Assembly: GCF_900104685.1 (NCBI RefSeq) | Contig: NZ_LT629755.1 | Location: 1,488,001 to 1,552,000 of the forward strand | From: Agromyces flavus | Lineage (GTDB): Bacteria > Actinomycetota > Actinomycetes > Actinomycetales > Microbacteriaceae | DNA: 64,000 nt | Direction of reading: 5' to 3' | In this document: piece after piece, positions 13,604 through 30,596 of the stretch | How positions within the stretch are numbered: position 1 is the stretch's first letter | Layout of the letters: each line of letters opens with the position of its first letter | Position numbers and translations under genes: made by a program | The notes under the pieces: model-generated | The model's database searches: none | Seen by the model: only the letters and a program-made list of their open reading frames with translations | Told to the model about the DNA's origin: nothing

Positions 13604-15129
13604 TCGCGCCCGGCGTGGCCGTCCGCGTCGGCGGATTCGTCGAGGCCGGCCGTCTCCTCGAGGATCGCGGCCACCTCGGGCTCGATGGCATCCGCCGGAT
13701 CGCCCTCGACGTCATCGAGCTCGACGCCGGCCTCGGCGTCGGCGGCGATCAGCGTCGCCGCGGGCTCCGACGCGAGTGCGGGCTCCCCCGCTTCGGTCGG
13801 CTGGATCGGCGCCTCGTCCTCCTCCAGTTCGAACACCTCGACGAAGTCGGGCTGGGCGCCCTCGAGCGCCGCCTCCGCGCGGTCGGCGAGGCCGCGCCAG
13901 CGTGCGGCATCGTCGGCGCGACCGAGTTCCTCGAGCACCTCGGCGTACGCCGCGAACAGCGCCGGGCTGTACGAGAAGGCGCGGTCGGGATCGAGTTGCG
14001 GCACCTCGAGCTCCGCGAGCGCGAGTTCGGGCTGGCCGAGGTCGAGCCGGGCGCCCGACATCGCGATCGCCAGGGCCGCCTGGACCGATGCGGACAGGCG
14101 CGAGCGGTCGACCGATCGGCCCAGCTCGAGTGCGCGGTCGGCGCGGCCGACCCCGCGCTCGCTGTCGACCATGAGCGGCAGCTGGTCGTCCCGACCGGTC
14201 AGGCGACGATAGGTCCGGAGCTCCCGCAGCGCGAGCCCGAAGTCGCCGGTCGCGTACGCCGTGATCGCGAGCGTCTCCCGGACCACGCCGATGCGACCCG
14301 CGCGACGCGCTGCGGAGAGGGCATGGCGGTGCGCGAGCTGCGGGTCGACCTCGAGTGCCTCTGCCGCGGCGACCAGGTGGCGTGCGACCCAGTCGGCGTT
14401 CTCCTTGGAGAGCGTCTTCAGTTCCGATCGCGCCGCGGAGTCGAGATCCCGGGGCGTGATGCGCTCGGGCACCTCGGGGTCATCGTGCCGTGGACGAACA
14501 CGCAGGTCGGCCGCGCCGTGGCCCGCGATACGAGGCGCGCGCTCGGTTCCGCGACCCGCGTCGCGACCTCGTCGATCACCCTCACGGTGCGGACGGCCGT
14601 AGGTCGTCCGTTCGCCGTCCCGGGTGCGGTCGCCGTACGACTTCCGCTCTCCATCGCGACCACGGTCGCCGTACGGCTTCCGATCGCCATCGCGCTTCGG
14701 CGCGCCGTACGACCGGCGTTCACCTTCACGAGAACGCTCACCGTACGGCTTCCCCTCACCATCACGCGAACGATCGCCATATGGCTTCCGCTCACCATCA
14801 CGGGAGCGGTCGCCGTAGGGCTTCCGATCGCCATCGCGGGAGCGATCACCGTAGGGCTTCCGATCGCCATCGCGTTTCGGCGCACCGTCACGGGAACGGT
14901 CACCGTACGACCGGCGCTCACCGTCACGGGAACGATCGCCGTACGGCTTCCGATCGGCCTTGCGGTTGTCTCGGTCGGACCGTCCGTACGCACCGCGGTC
15001 TCCGCCGGCGGCTCGGTCTCTCTCGCGGCGTGGTGTGCCGCCTCGAGCCCGGCCGTCGCCGTCCCGTCGAGCTCCCTGGCTGCGCTTGGGGCGGTCCTCG
15101 CCCGTCGGCTCCTGCGTCGAATCGCTCAC
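13600..15129 (-). CDS. TPR-like protein with long charged N-terminal repeat region
   Basis: A 509-aa cytoplasmic protein with three parts. Residues about 46-185 are tandem 12-14-residue units such as KPYGDRSRDGER, very rich in Arg, Asp, Gly, Tyr and Lys. Residues about 220-430 are alanine/leucine-rich helices (SARRAGRIGVVRETLAITAYATGDFGLALRELR) typical of TPR-like repeats. The C-terminus is acidic. The corresponding position in M. tuberculosis holds a TPR-like conserved hypothetical. The GTG at 15129 has AGGAA 5 nt upstream and lies just after a TACGGT -10 box. The tail composition recalls RNA-binding or ribosome-associated disordered regions, and the genes downstream modify rRNA, but the function is unknown. 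Confidence 0.8.
   Translation of the reverse strand: MSDSTQEPTGEDRPKRSQGARRDGDGRARGGTPRRERDRAAGGDRGAYGRSDRDNRKADRKPYGDRSRDGERRSYGDRSRDGAPKRDGDRKPYGDRSRDGDRKPYGDRSRDGERKPYGDRSRDGEGKPYGERSREGERRSYGAPKRDGDRKPYGDRGRDGERKSYGDRTRDGERTTYGRPHREGDRRGRDAGRGTERAPRIAGHGAADLRVRPRHDDPEVPERITPRDLDSAARSELKTLSKENADWVARHLVAAAEALEVDPQLAHRHALSAARRAGRIGVVRETLAITAYATGDFGLALRELRTYRRLTGRDDQLPLMVDSERGVGRADRALELGRSVDRSRLSASVQAALAIAMSGARLDLGQPELALAELEVPQLDPDRAFSYSPALFAAYAEVLEELGRADDAARWRGLADRAEAALEGAQPDFVEVFELEEDEAPIQPTEAGEPALASEPAATLIAADAEAGVELDDVEGDPADAIEPEVAAILEETAGLDESADADGHAGRE
14575..14994 (-). repeat. In-frame tandem repeat encoding the KPYGDRSRDG units
   Basis: About ten imperfect units of 36-42 nt, in phase with the gene. 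Units vary by whole codons (ERK, DRK, ERR, EGK before PYG or SYG; two units carry APKRDGD), pointing to slippage or unequal crossing-over under coding constraint. Both strands read open, producing shadow frames. Confidence 0.9.
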
Positions 15130-15170
15130 GGTGTTCCTGTCGTGTCGTCTGGGAGTCCTCGTCGGACTCA

Positions 15171-15176
15171 ACCGTA
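15171..15176 (-). promoter_or_regulatory. Putative -10 of the TPR-HAD-tlyA-nadK-recN unit
   Basis: TACGGT on the minus strand, 41 nt before GTG 15129. No clear -35. It lies between the rRNA operon terminator and the first gene. Confidence 0.4.
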
Positions 15177-15213
15177 CCGTCGGGCCGTCCTGGCGAGCCC
15201 GTTAACGAGAAAT

Positions 15214-15254
15214 GGCCACCCGCCGGCGCTCGCAATTGAACGCGGTGGGTGGCC
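15214..15254 (-). terminator. Hairpin terminator of the rRNA operon
   Basis: GGCCACCC at 15214-15221 pairs with GGGTGGCC at 15247-15254, with a further four pairs including one G-U inside. On the minus strand the hairpin begins 15 nt after the 5S gene and is followed by ATTTCTCGTT. Confidence 0.75.
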
Positions 15255-15269
15255 ACTCCTCAATGAATG

Positions 15270-15386
15270 TCCGGCGGTGTCCTACTCTCCCACAGGGTCG
15301 CCCCTGCAGTACCATCGGCGCTGCGAGTCTTAGCTTCCGGGTTCGGAATGTGTCCGGGCGTTTCCCTCGCGCTATGGCCGCCGAAA
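15270..15386 (-). rRNA. rrf: 5S ribosomal RNA
   Basis: About 117 nt. On the minus strand it opens with GTTTCGGCGGCCATAGCG and closes with the complementary GACACCGCCGG, giving helix I. The inner ACATTCCGAACCCGGAAGC segment is the conserved loop B/C region. Ends are good to a few nucleotides. Confidence 0.95.
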
Positions 15387-15504
15387 CTCTAGGACCAACG
15401 TGTCCCGCACCCGGGGGGGTGCGGGGGTTGGTGGTTTCGGTGCCCACCACGCCCCACGTGTGTGGTGGGGTGGTGGGGTGCTCTGTTCTGTTGAGTGTGT
15501 TTCC

Positions 15505-15540
15505 GTCTGTTGGGAACCACAGAGTGGACGCGAGTACATC
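15505..15540 (-). other. 3' half of the pre-23S processing stem
   Basis: This stretch of the 23S-5S spacer is complementary in the transcript to 18819-18852 before 23S. About 30 of 34 positions pair, including a run covering GTGGACGCGAG. It is the expected RNase III substrate that brackets 23S. Confidence 0.8.
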
Positions 15541-15579
15541 AGGCTCCACACCGCTGCCTTACAACGATGGTGTGGATAG

Positions 15580-20693
<5,114 letters not shown>

Positions 20694-21066
20694 AAAAATG
20701 GTTCAACCAACCCCGAAAGGAAGGTCAAGTTCAATCACTGACAGAGAAACAACTGACTCGAAAATCAAATTGTCCATCAATCAAAGGAAACCCATCCCCC
20801 ACCCCAAAAACGAGGCAAGAAACACGGGGTTCAAAAAATTGGCATTGAACATAGTGCACGCTGTTGAGTTCTCAAGAAACGGACGCACCCGGGTCACGAC
20901 CGCTCGACGCGGACCGATCAGCCGAGGCTGTTTCGTTGTCATCATCCGGGGATCCCGTGGGACCGAGCCGGACGCTTCGAACCTGGACGATCAGATCGTG
21001 AGGTTCGGGATCGTGCCGCTTGAGGAGGAGAAGCTCTTCGCCTCTCTCGCTCCTGTGGGGCAACGA
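20694..21066 (-). other. rRNA operon leader
   Basis: About 370 nt between the predicted transcription start and 16S. It carries the actinobacterial box TTGAGAACTCAACAGCGTGCAC (minus strand, about 20855-20875), whose distal part forms the 5' arms of the 16S processing stem (20843-20854 and 20854-20866). AT-rich tracts precede 16S. No open frame here has coding character. Confidence 0.75.
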
Positions 21067-21072
21067 ATGAAT

Positions 21073-21101
21073 ACTTTACGGAGATCCCGGGGGCGCCGCA
21101 A
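21073..21101 (-). promoter_or_regulatory. Promoter of the rRNA operon
   Basis: On the minus strand, -35 TTGCGG (21101-21096), a 17-nt spacer and -10 TAAAGT (21078-21073). This is the best sigma-70-type match upstream of 16S. Further promoters may exist in the leader. Confidence 0.7.
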
Positions 21102-21131
21102 CTTGGCCCTGCATCCCGGGCGTGTCGCGCC

Positions 21132-22508
21132 TCAGTCCGCCCATCCGGCGATGTCCGATCCCCACTGATGCGGGGCCTGGCGCCACGTCATCGGGCCGTC
21201 CGGCGATGCGATCGCCGGCAGCGGGATCCGCTGGGAGCCGGCGGGGCCGGAGAGCGTCGTCGTGTTCCCCGCGCGCTCCACGTCGCCGATGCCGGGGGGC
21301 GACGGGTCGGCGCGTCGGGGCATCGTGAGCAGCTCCGCGGCCGTCCGTCGCAGCGACATCCGCGCGAGCCACGAGCCGCCTTCGGCTCGCCGCCGCTCGA
21401 CCAGCGTGGTGATCGCCGCAGCGAGGAGGTAGCCCGTCGCATGGTCGAGCGCCTGAGCGGGCAACGCGCCCGGCGCATCCGAGCCGCCTTCGACGATCGC
21501 GATCCCGGATGCCGCCTGCACGAGGCTGTCGAACCCGCCGCGCTCACCCGCACGGCCGTCGACGCCCCACGCGGAGAGCTGGGCGACCACGAGGCCGGGG
21601 AAGCGCTCCAGGATCGCCGCCGGCTCGAGTCCGAGGCGCCGCAGGGCGCTCGGCCGGTACCCGAGCACGATGGCCTCGGCCGACCCGAGCAGTTCGTCGA
21701 ACCGCGCGGCGTCATCGGCCGTCGTGAGATCGAGGATCGCGCTGCGCTTGCCCGGACCCGTGTCGAGATGCTGCCACCCGATCTCGGGCGGTGACGGCGG
21801 GTCGACGCGCAGCACGTCGGCACCCAGGAGCGCGAGGGTGCGCGTGGCGACCGGACCGGCGATCACCCGCGTCAGGTCGAGCACGCGCACGCCGGCGAGC
21901 GGCAGCCCGTCGCGGCGGTGGACCGCGGAAGGCGGAGCCGTGCCATCCGCCCGCGCCGTCACCTCGATCAGCGGCGTCTCGGCCAGGGCCGCGTCGACCG
22001 CGCGGACCTCGGGTGCGACCGCGACGCACATGCCGCCCGCTGCGGTCACCGCTTTCGCGAGGTCGTCGGCCTCCCACGACGCGACCGCCGCGTCGGCGAT
22101 CGCCGGCGCCGCGGCATCCGCCTCGGAGAGTCCGAGCACTCGTCGCAACGCCTCGGCGTGGTGCGGGTAGTTGCCGTGCGTGCGAACCCATCCGTCCCGC
22201 GCGCGCCGGAATCCCGACAGCGGGGCCCACACGTCGGGCGCGCGGCCGTCGAACTCGACGACGCGTTCACTCGTGAACGCGGTCGCGATGCGCGCGCCGT
22301 CGAGGTGCAACGATCCCGGTCCGGCCTCGTGCGCCCAGCCGGCGAGGCTCGCCGCCGCGACGGTTGCCACGGCGAGCGACGACACGTCGAGTCTCGCCGG
22401 GAGCGGCACCGCCGGCAGCGGCGCGAGCGCGCGCAACTCGCCCGGGTCGCGCCCGAGCTCGGCCCAGACGCGCGCGAGGAGGCGGTCGCCCGCTCCCCCG
22501 TGCGCCAT
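21132..22508 (-). CDS. CaiB/BaiF family (class III) CoA-transferase
   Basis: Predicted to move CoA between acyl groups. The conserved opening of the family, LDLTRVIAGPVATRTLALLGADVLRVDPP, appears here from about residue 212, and the catalytic Asp is in RGGFDSLVQAASG near 325. The 458-aa protein thus has about 200 residues before the usual start of the fold; these contain a second, degenerate CaiB-like half (DGWVRTHGNYPHHAEALRRVL near 107), so the gene looks like a fused tandem arrangement. Substrate is unknown. The ATG is 6 nt after the tyrS stop, so the two are cotranscribed. The gene ends next to the rRNA promoter. Confidence 0.85.
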   Translation of the reverse strand: MAHGGAGDRLLARVWAELGRDPGELRALAPLPAVPLPARLDVSSLAVATVAAASLAGWAHEAGPGSLHLDGARIATAFTSERVVEFDGRAPDVWAPLSGFRRARDGWVRTHGNYPHHAEALRRVLGLSEADAAAPAIADAAVASWEADDLAKAVTAAGGMCVAVAPEVRAVDAALAETPLIEVTARADGTAPPSAVHRRDGLPLAGVRVLDLTRVIAGPVATRTLALLGADVLRVDPPSPPEIGWQHLDTGPGKRSAILDLTTADDAARFDELLGSAEAIVLGYRPSALRRLGLEPAAILERFPGLVVAQLSAWGVDGRAGERGGFDSLVQAASGIAIVEGGSDAPGALPAQALDHATGYLLAAAITTLVERRRAEGGSWLARMSLRRTAAELLTMPRRADPSPPGIGDVERAGNTTTLSGPAGSQRIPLPAIASPDGPMTWRQAPHQWGSDIAGWAD

Positions 22509-22514
22509 GGCGAC

Positions 22515-23816
22515 CTACCGGACGAAGACGCCCGCGAGGGTCTTCTTGCCCCGACGCAGCACGGCCATACCGCCCGACGGCACACGGCCGTCGATCGTGG
22601 CGCCCTCATCGTCGATGCGCACGTTGTCGAGCGAGACGCCGCCCTGGGCGATCGCCCGGCGGCCCTCGCTGAGGCTCGAGACGAGGCCCGTGTCGACGAG
22701 CAATTGCACGATGGGCGCACCCGGCGCGGCGTCGGTGTTCGGCAGTTCGCGCAGCGCGGCCTCGAGCGTGCCCTGGTCGAGCCCCGCGAGGTCGCCCTGG
22801 CCGAACAGCGCCTGCGACGCCGCGACGACCGCGGCCGTCGCATCCGCCCCGTGCACGAGGGTGGTGACCTCGTGCGCCAGCACCCGCTGCGCCTCGCGGC
22901 GGAACGGCTCGGACTCGACCTTCTCGGCGAGCTCGTCGATGCGTGCTCGCGAGAGGAACGTGAAGACCTTGAGCCGATCGATCACGTCGGCGTCGTCGGT
23001 GTTCAACCAGAACTGGTAGAAGCGGTACGGGCTGCACATGTCGGCATCGAGCCAGATCGCGTTGCCCTCGCTCTTGCCGAACTTGGTGCCGTCGGAGTTC
23101 GTGATGAGCGGGGTGCCGATCGCGTGGACGTGCCGGCCCTCGACGCGGTGGATCAGGTCGGTGCCGCTCGTGAGGTTGCCCCACTGGTCGCTTCCGCCGG
23201 TCTGCAGCACGCAGTCGTACTGGCGGTACAGCTCGAGGTAATCGAACCCCTGCAGGATCTGGTAGCTGAACTCGGTGTAGCTGATGCCCGCGTCGGAGCT
23301 CAGGCGCGAGGCCACGGCATCCTTCTTGAGCATCGTGCCGACGCGGTAGTGCTTGCCGATGTCGCGCAGGAAGTCGATGGCGGACAGGCCGGCGGTCCAG
23401 TCGAGGTTGTTCACCATGCGGACGGCGTTCTCGCCCTCGGCGGAGAGGAATCGGCTGATCTGCGCGCGGAGCCGCTCGACCCACTCGGCGACGGTCTCCT
23501 TGGTGTTCAGGGTGCGCTCGGCAGTCGGACGGGGATCCCCGATGAGCCCGGTCGATCCGCCGACGAGGCCGAGCGGCTTGTGGCCGGCGAGCTGGAGACG
23601 GCGGAGCGTGAGGATCTGCACGAGGTTGCCGAGGTGCAGGCTCGGCGCGGTCGGGTCGAACCCGCAGTAGTACGTGATCGGCTCGCCCGCGAGCAGTTCC
23701 TTCAGCGCGGCCTCATCGGTCGAGACGTGGACGAGCCCGCGCCAGCGGAGCTCGTCCCAGACGTCGTCGAACGTGGGGTCGTTCTGCTGTTCGGCGAGGA
23801 TGGCGGGGTCGGACAC
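22515..23816 (-). CDS. tyrS: Tyrosyl-tRNA synthetase
   Basis: Class I synthetase charging tRNA-Tyr. The 433-aa protein shows YYCGFDPTAPSLHLGN (HIGH-like HLGN), the tyrosine-binding GGSDQWGN segment, the KMSKS-like KFGKSEG, and a C-terminal S4 domain (SSLSEGRRAIAQGGVSLDN). The frame is open to 23861, but the GTG at 23816 follows a TACCCT -10 box by 7 nt and begins the family's normal sequence, so a leaderless start is chosen. The bacterial TyrS type with S4 domain matches actinobacteria. Confidence 0.95.
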   Translation of the reverse strand: MSDPAILAEQQNDPTFDDVWDELRWRGLVHVSTDEAALKELLAGEPITYYCGFDPTAPSLHLGNLVQILTLRRLQLAGHKPLGLVGGSTGLIGDPRPTAERTLNTKETVAEWVERLRAQISRFLSAEGENAVRMVNNLDWTAGLSAIDFLRDIGKHYRVGTMLKKDAVASRLSSDAGISYTEFSYQILQGFDYLELYRQYDCVLQTGGSDQWGNLTSGTDLIHRVEGRHVHAIGTPLITNSDGTKFGKSEGNAIWLDADMCSPYRFYQFWLNTDDADVIDRLKVFTFLSRARIDELAEKVESEPFRREAQRVLAHEVTTLVHGADATAAVVAASQALFGQGDLAGLDQGTLEAALRELPNTDAAPGAPIVQLLVDTGLVSSLSEGRRAIAQGGVSLDNVRIDDEGATIDGRVPSGGMAVLRRGKKTLAGVFVR

Positions 23817-23823
23817 GTGAGCA

Positions 23824-23829
23824 AGGGTA
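23824..23829 (-). promoter_or_regulatory. Promoter -10 of tyrS (leaderless mRNA predicted)
   Basis: TACCCT on the minus strand, 7 nt before GTG 23816. No Shine-Dalgarno sequence and no T-box-like leader are present. Confidence 0.55.
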
Positions 23830-23879
23830 GCAGCGGGGATGGTTGCGCATCCCGAAGCCATGCGGCTTCATCGGCACCT

Positions 23880-23899
23880 ATCAAGTCCGGTGACTTGAT
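23880..23899. promoter_or_regulatory. Inverted repeat ATCAAGT-N6-ACTTGAT in the SatD-like gene promoter
   Basis: A perfect 7-bp inverted repeat with a 6-bp spacer, overlapping the -35 of the rightward promoter. It looks like an operator; the DNA-binding product of the same gene is the obvious candidate ligand. Confidence 0.55.
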
Positions 23900-23924
23900 T
23901 TTGACGACCGAAGGATGGTACCTT
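23895..23924 (+). promoter_or_regulatory. Promoter of the SatD-like gene
   Basis: -35 TTGATT (23895-23900), an 18-nt spacer and -10 TACCTT (23919-23924). An alternative TTGACG lies at 23901 but its spacing (12 nt) is too short. Confidence 0.6.
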
Positions 23925-23951
23925 CAGATCGGATGACCCGGGGAGGTCCGT

Positions 23952-24641
23952 GTGTTCGTCATCACCGCCGACCAGGTCGGCAGCCGCACCGACATCGATC
24001 GATCCGCCGCGATGCAGGCCGAACTGCAGCGGCGATTCGGCGACCGCCTGCGACTGCCCGTCGACCAGACCGCCGGCGATGAGCTCCAGGCGCTCACCGA
24101 GCACGCCGACGTCGCGCTCGACCTCGTGCTCGCGCTCGGCCGCGACGGTCATTGGAGCACCGGGCTGGGCGTCGGTGAGGTGCGCACTCCGCTGCCCGAT
24201 GCCGTGCGCAAGGCCGCGGGCGGTGCGTTCATCGCCGCGCGCGAGGCGGTCGACGCCGCCAAGCGCGCGGAGGGCAGGTTCGCACTGCGCGCGGCGATCG
24301 ATCCGGCGACGGCGACGGATGCCTCGGCGCCGGCGCTCGGGCCCGCCGAGCTCGAGCCGCTCGTCCGCCTGCTCCTGCTCGTGCGCGACCGTCGCAGCCC
24401 GCAGGGCTGGGAGGCGATCGACCTCGTCCGCGAGGTCGGCAGCCAGAAACGAGCGGCCGAGACGCTGGGCATCTCCGACGCGGCCGTCAGCCAGCGCCTG
24501 AAGGCGGCGGTGTGGTCGATCGACGACGATGCCCGACCCGGACTCGTGCGGCTCCTCGCCGACCTCGACCTCGCCGCCGACCCTGCCGCAGCGCGACGCG
24601 CCCGGACGGGGCTCACCGGCGGTGACGGCGGCGATCGCTAG
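23952..24641 (+). CDS. SatD-family protein with C-terminal helix-turn-helix
   Basis: A 229-aa protein. The N-terminal part (FVITADQVGSRTDID, then VDQTAGDELQALTE) matches the SatD family, named from the Streptococcus mutans acid-tolerance operon. Residues about 160-190 form a helix-turn-helix (GSQKRAAETLGISDAAVSQRL). The GTG at 23952 has GGGGAGG five nt upstream. It stands on the opposite strand from its neighbours, divergent from tyrS, with an inverted repeat in its promoter that suggests autoregulation. The next gene encodes a membrane protein 66 nt downstream and is likely cotranscribed. The biochemical role of the SatD domain is not known. Confidence 0.75.
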   Translation: MFVITADQVGSRTDIDRSAAMQAELQRRFGDRLRLPVDQTAGDELQALTEHADVALDLVLALGRDGHWSTGLGVGEVRTPLPDAVRKAAGGAFIAAREAVDAAKRAEGRFALRAAIDPATATDASAPALGPAELEPLVRLLLLVRDRRSPQGWEAIDLVREVGSQKRAAETLGISDAAVSQRLKAAVWSIDDDARPGLVRLLADLDLAADPAAARRARTGLTGGDGGDR

Positions 24642-24707
24642 GCTCGATCGACGACGCCCCGACCGCCCCCGACGGTCGCGGACCCACCCCAGAGGAGCGG
24701 AGACGAC

Positions 24708-25304
24708 GTGAACCTGAACGATGCCATGTCGGCATTCGGCTGGGCCGTGATCATCGGCTCGCTGGCGATCGCCGCGGTGTTCTCGGTCCTCGCGTATCAC
24801 CGTCCCCGTCCGCCCTACCTGTACATCGCCGGTGGCGCCGTAGTGGTCGCGCTCGTCGGCGCATCGACCGCGCAGGCCGACGTCCCGCCCGTCGCAGCGC
24901 CGCTCATCGCCCTGCTCGGCATGACCGTCGCCGTCTTCGGCGGCAGCCCCGCGGCGGCCACCGCACTTCAGCTGGCCATGGGCGGCAGCGCGGCGCCCGG
25001 CGCGCACGGCGGCATCCTCGTGGCGGTGCGCTCCGACGAGCCGCGCGAGCCCGGCATCGCCGCCCCGCGACGCGAGGTGCTGCGCGGCGGCCTGACGATC
25101 GGGATCCTCGAGCGCGTGGGGGCAGCGGGCTCGATCATCGCCGGCTTCCCCGAAGGACTGGCGATCGTCGTGGCGATCAAGGGCGTCGGCCGATTCACCG
25201 AGCTCGAAGCGCCCGAGGCGCGCGAGCGCTTCATCATCGGCACCTTCGCGAGCCTCATCTGGGCCTGCGCCGCCGCGCTGACGGTGCACATGGCGATCCG
25301 CTGA
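24708..25304 (+). CDS. Integral membrane protein paired with the SatD-like gene
   Basis: A 198-aa protein of unrecognised family. Likely membrane segments are at about residues 8-31 (FGWAVIIGSLAIAAVFSVLA), 37-54, 61-82 and 176-196. A glycine-rich hydrophobic stretch (GAAGSIIAGFPEGLAIVVAIKG) at about 138-160 sits between an ERVG turn and a charged EAPEARERF loop. The middle segment at 95-125 is Gly/Ala/Pro-rich and probably cytoplasmic. The GTG start has GGAG 5 nt upstream. Pairing of a SatD-type protein with a small membrane protein suggests one functional unit, possibly envelope stress, but this is inference. Confidence 0.7.
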   Translation: MNLNDAMSAFGWAVIIGSLAIAAVFSVLAYHRPRPPYLYIAGGAVVVALVGASTAQADVPPVAAPLIALLGMTVAVFGGSPAAATALQLAMGGSAAPGAHGGILVAVRSDEPREPGIAAPRREVLRGGLTIGILERVGAAGSIIAGFPEGLAIVVAIKGVGRFTELEAPEARERFIIGTFASLIWACAAALTVHMAIR

Positions 25305-25352
25305 GCGGGTCCCGTACGCCCAGCGCTGGCGCCCGCCGACCAGGCCGCGCGC

Positions 25353-26003
25353 TCAGTGCGATTTCGGATGTCGCCGGTAGACCGAGACGCCCGGGTCCCC
25401 CGGCAGCCAGAACCGCCAGGAGTACTCCACGGCTCCCCCGGCACCGGCGATGCCCGTGCGCGGACCGGTCTCGTGCACCAGCGGCTCGGCCGGGACCCGC
25501 AGTTCGAACGGCGCCGTGAGCAGGTCGCTCCCGTTGCGTGCGAGCGGGACGCCGAGCGCCTGCGCGAGGCGGGCCGGTCCGCGAGCCAGGTCCCGCTCGG
25601 TCGAACGCGGTCGACGCGATCGGGCCAGGTCCAGGCCCTCGACGATCGTGCCGCCCCGCAGCAGCACCCCGCCCGATGTGCCGGCGTGGTCGGCGACGAT
25701 GTTCAGGCACGTGTGCATGCCGTACGTGAAGTAGGCGTACAGGTGGCCGCCGTCGCCGAACATGACGGCGTTGCGCGCGGTCCGGCCCCGGAACGCGTGC
25801 GAACCCGGATCGACGCCGACGCCCCGGTACGCCTCGAGCTCGGAGAGCCGCACCGCCACGCGTCCCTCATCCGATTCGTACGCGAGCACCGCGCCGAGCA
25901 GGAGCGGCGCGAGTGCCACGGAGTCCCGGAGGAACCACGCGCGGTCGGGCTGCACCAGGGCGGCGTCGTCCGCCGCCCGCGCCATCCGCTCGCCCGTGGT
26001 CAT
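25353..26003 (-). CDS. mpg: 3-methyladenine DNA glycosylase (Mpg/AAG family)
   Basis: Removes alkylated purines to start base-excision repair. The 216-aa protein shows FLRDSVALAPLLLGAVL, the active-site region LSELEAYRGVGVDPGSHAFRG with the catalytic Glu, GRTARNAVMFG, and YAYFTYGMHTCLNIV, all hallmarks of the AAG fold. The ATG at 26003 gives the normal family length; the longer open frame upstream lies in argH. It begins 11 nt after the argH stop and is probably the last gene of the arg transcript. The mpg-tyrS proximity is also seen in mycobacteria. Confidence 0.93.
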   Translation of the reverse strand: MTTGERMARAADDAALVQPDRAWFLRDSVALAPLLLGAVLAYESDEGRVAVRLSELEAYRGVGVDPGSHAFRGRTARNAVMFGDGGHLYAYFTYGMHTCLNIVADHAGTSGGVLLRGGTIVEGLDLARSRRPRSTERDLARGPARLAQALGVPLARNGSDLLTAPFELRVPAEPLVHETGPRTGIAGAGGAVEYSWRFWLPGDPGVSVYRRHPKSH

Positions 26004-26014
26004 GGTGCGTCGCC

Positions 26015-29632
<3,618 letters not shown>

Positions 29633-29636
<4 letters not shown>

Positions 29637-30595
29637 GCGGTCACCCCAGCGGCATCCGTCGTCGACGCGACCCGGGCCGTCGGCACGACCTCGGTGCCGA
29701 TGCCCTGCTTCGTGAACACCTCGAGCAGGATCGAGTGCGGCACGCGCCCGTCGATGATCGCCGCCTTCGGCACGCCTCCGGCCACGGCCTCGAGGCACGC
29801 GGCCATCTTCGGGATCATGCCGGACTCGAGCGACGGCAGCAGGGCCTCGAGCTCGGCCGCATCGATCTCGGAAACGAGCGAGTCGCGGTTGGGCCAGTCG
29901 CGGTAGAGCCCCGCGACGTCGGTGAGGATGACGAGCTTCGCGGCCCCGAGCGCGACCGCGAGCGACGCCGCGGCGGAGTCGGCGTTGACGTTGAGCGACT
30001 GCCCCGGCTGGTCGAGGTCGGGCGCGATCGAGGAGACGACCGGGATACGCCCCGCATCGACCTGCGCGAGCACCGCCTCGGGTTCGACCGCGACCACGTC
30101 GCCGACCAGGCCGAGGTCGACCTCCTCGCCGTCGACCACCGCGCCGCGCCGTCGCCCGCGGAACAGGCCGGCGTCCTCGCCGGAGAGCCCGGCGGCCAGC
30201 GGGCCGTGTTCGTTGATCAGGCTCACGAGCTCGCGGTTCACCTGACCCGACAGCACCATCCGGACCACGTCCATCGTCTCGGGGGTGGTCACGCGGTATC
30301 CGCCTCGGAACTCGCTCGGGATGCCGAGGCGTTCGAGCATCGAGGAGATCTGCGGGCCGCCGCCGTGCACCACGACCGGTCGGATCCCGGCGTACCGCAG
30401 GTACACCATGTCCTCGGCGAAGGCGCGCTGCAGCTCGGGGCTCACCATCGCGTTCCCGCCGAACTTCACGACGATCGTCTCGCCGTGGAACCGCTTGAGC
30501 CACGGAAGCGACTCGATCAGGGTCTCGGCCTTGCGGGCGGCAGCGGCGGCATCCGTGCGGGCGTCGCCGTCGTGCGTCATCTGCTCCTCGCTCAT
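29633..30595 (-). CDS. argB: Acetylglutamate kinase
   Basis: Phosphorylates N-acetylglutamate, usually the arginine-inhibited step. The protein (320 aa from the ATG at 30595) shows [18 protein letters not shown] and the [12 protein letters not shown] and [12 protein letters not shown] motifs of the amino-acid kinase fold. An N-terminal extension of about 40 residues before VVKFGG resembles the regulatory helix of arginine-sensitive enzymes. The ATG at 30595 is one nt after the argJ stop; ATG 30580, preceded by GAGGAG, is a good alternative five codons in. Confidence 0.95.
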
Positions 30596-30596
30596 G

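Noticed and set aside
14575..14994. Direct repeats that could suggest a CRISPR array
   Set aside because: The repeat is in frame, codes for KPYGDRSRDG units, has no unique spacers and no cas genes nearby.
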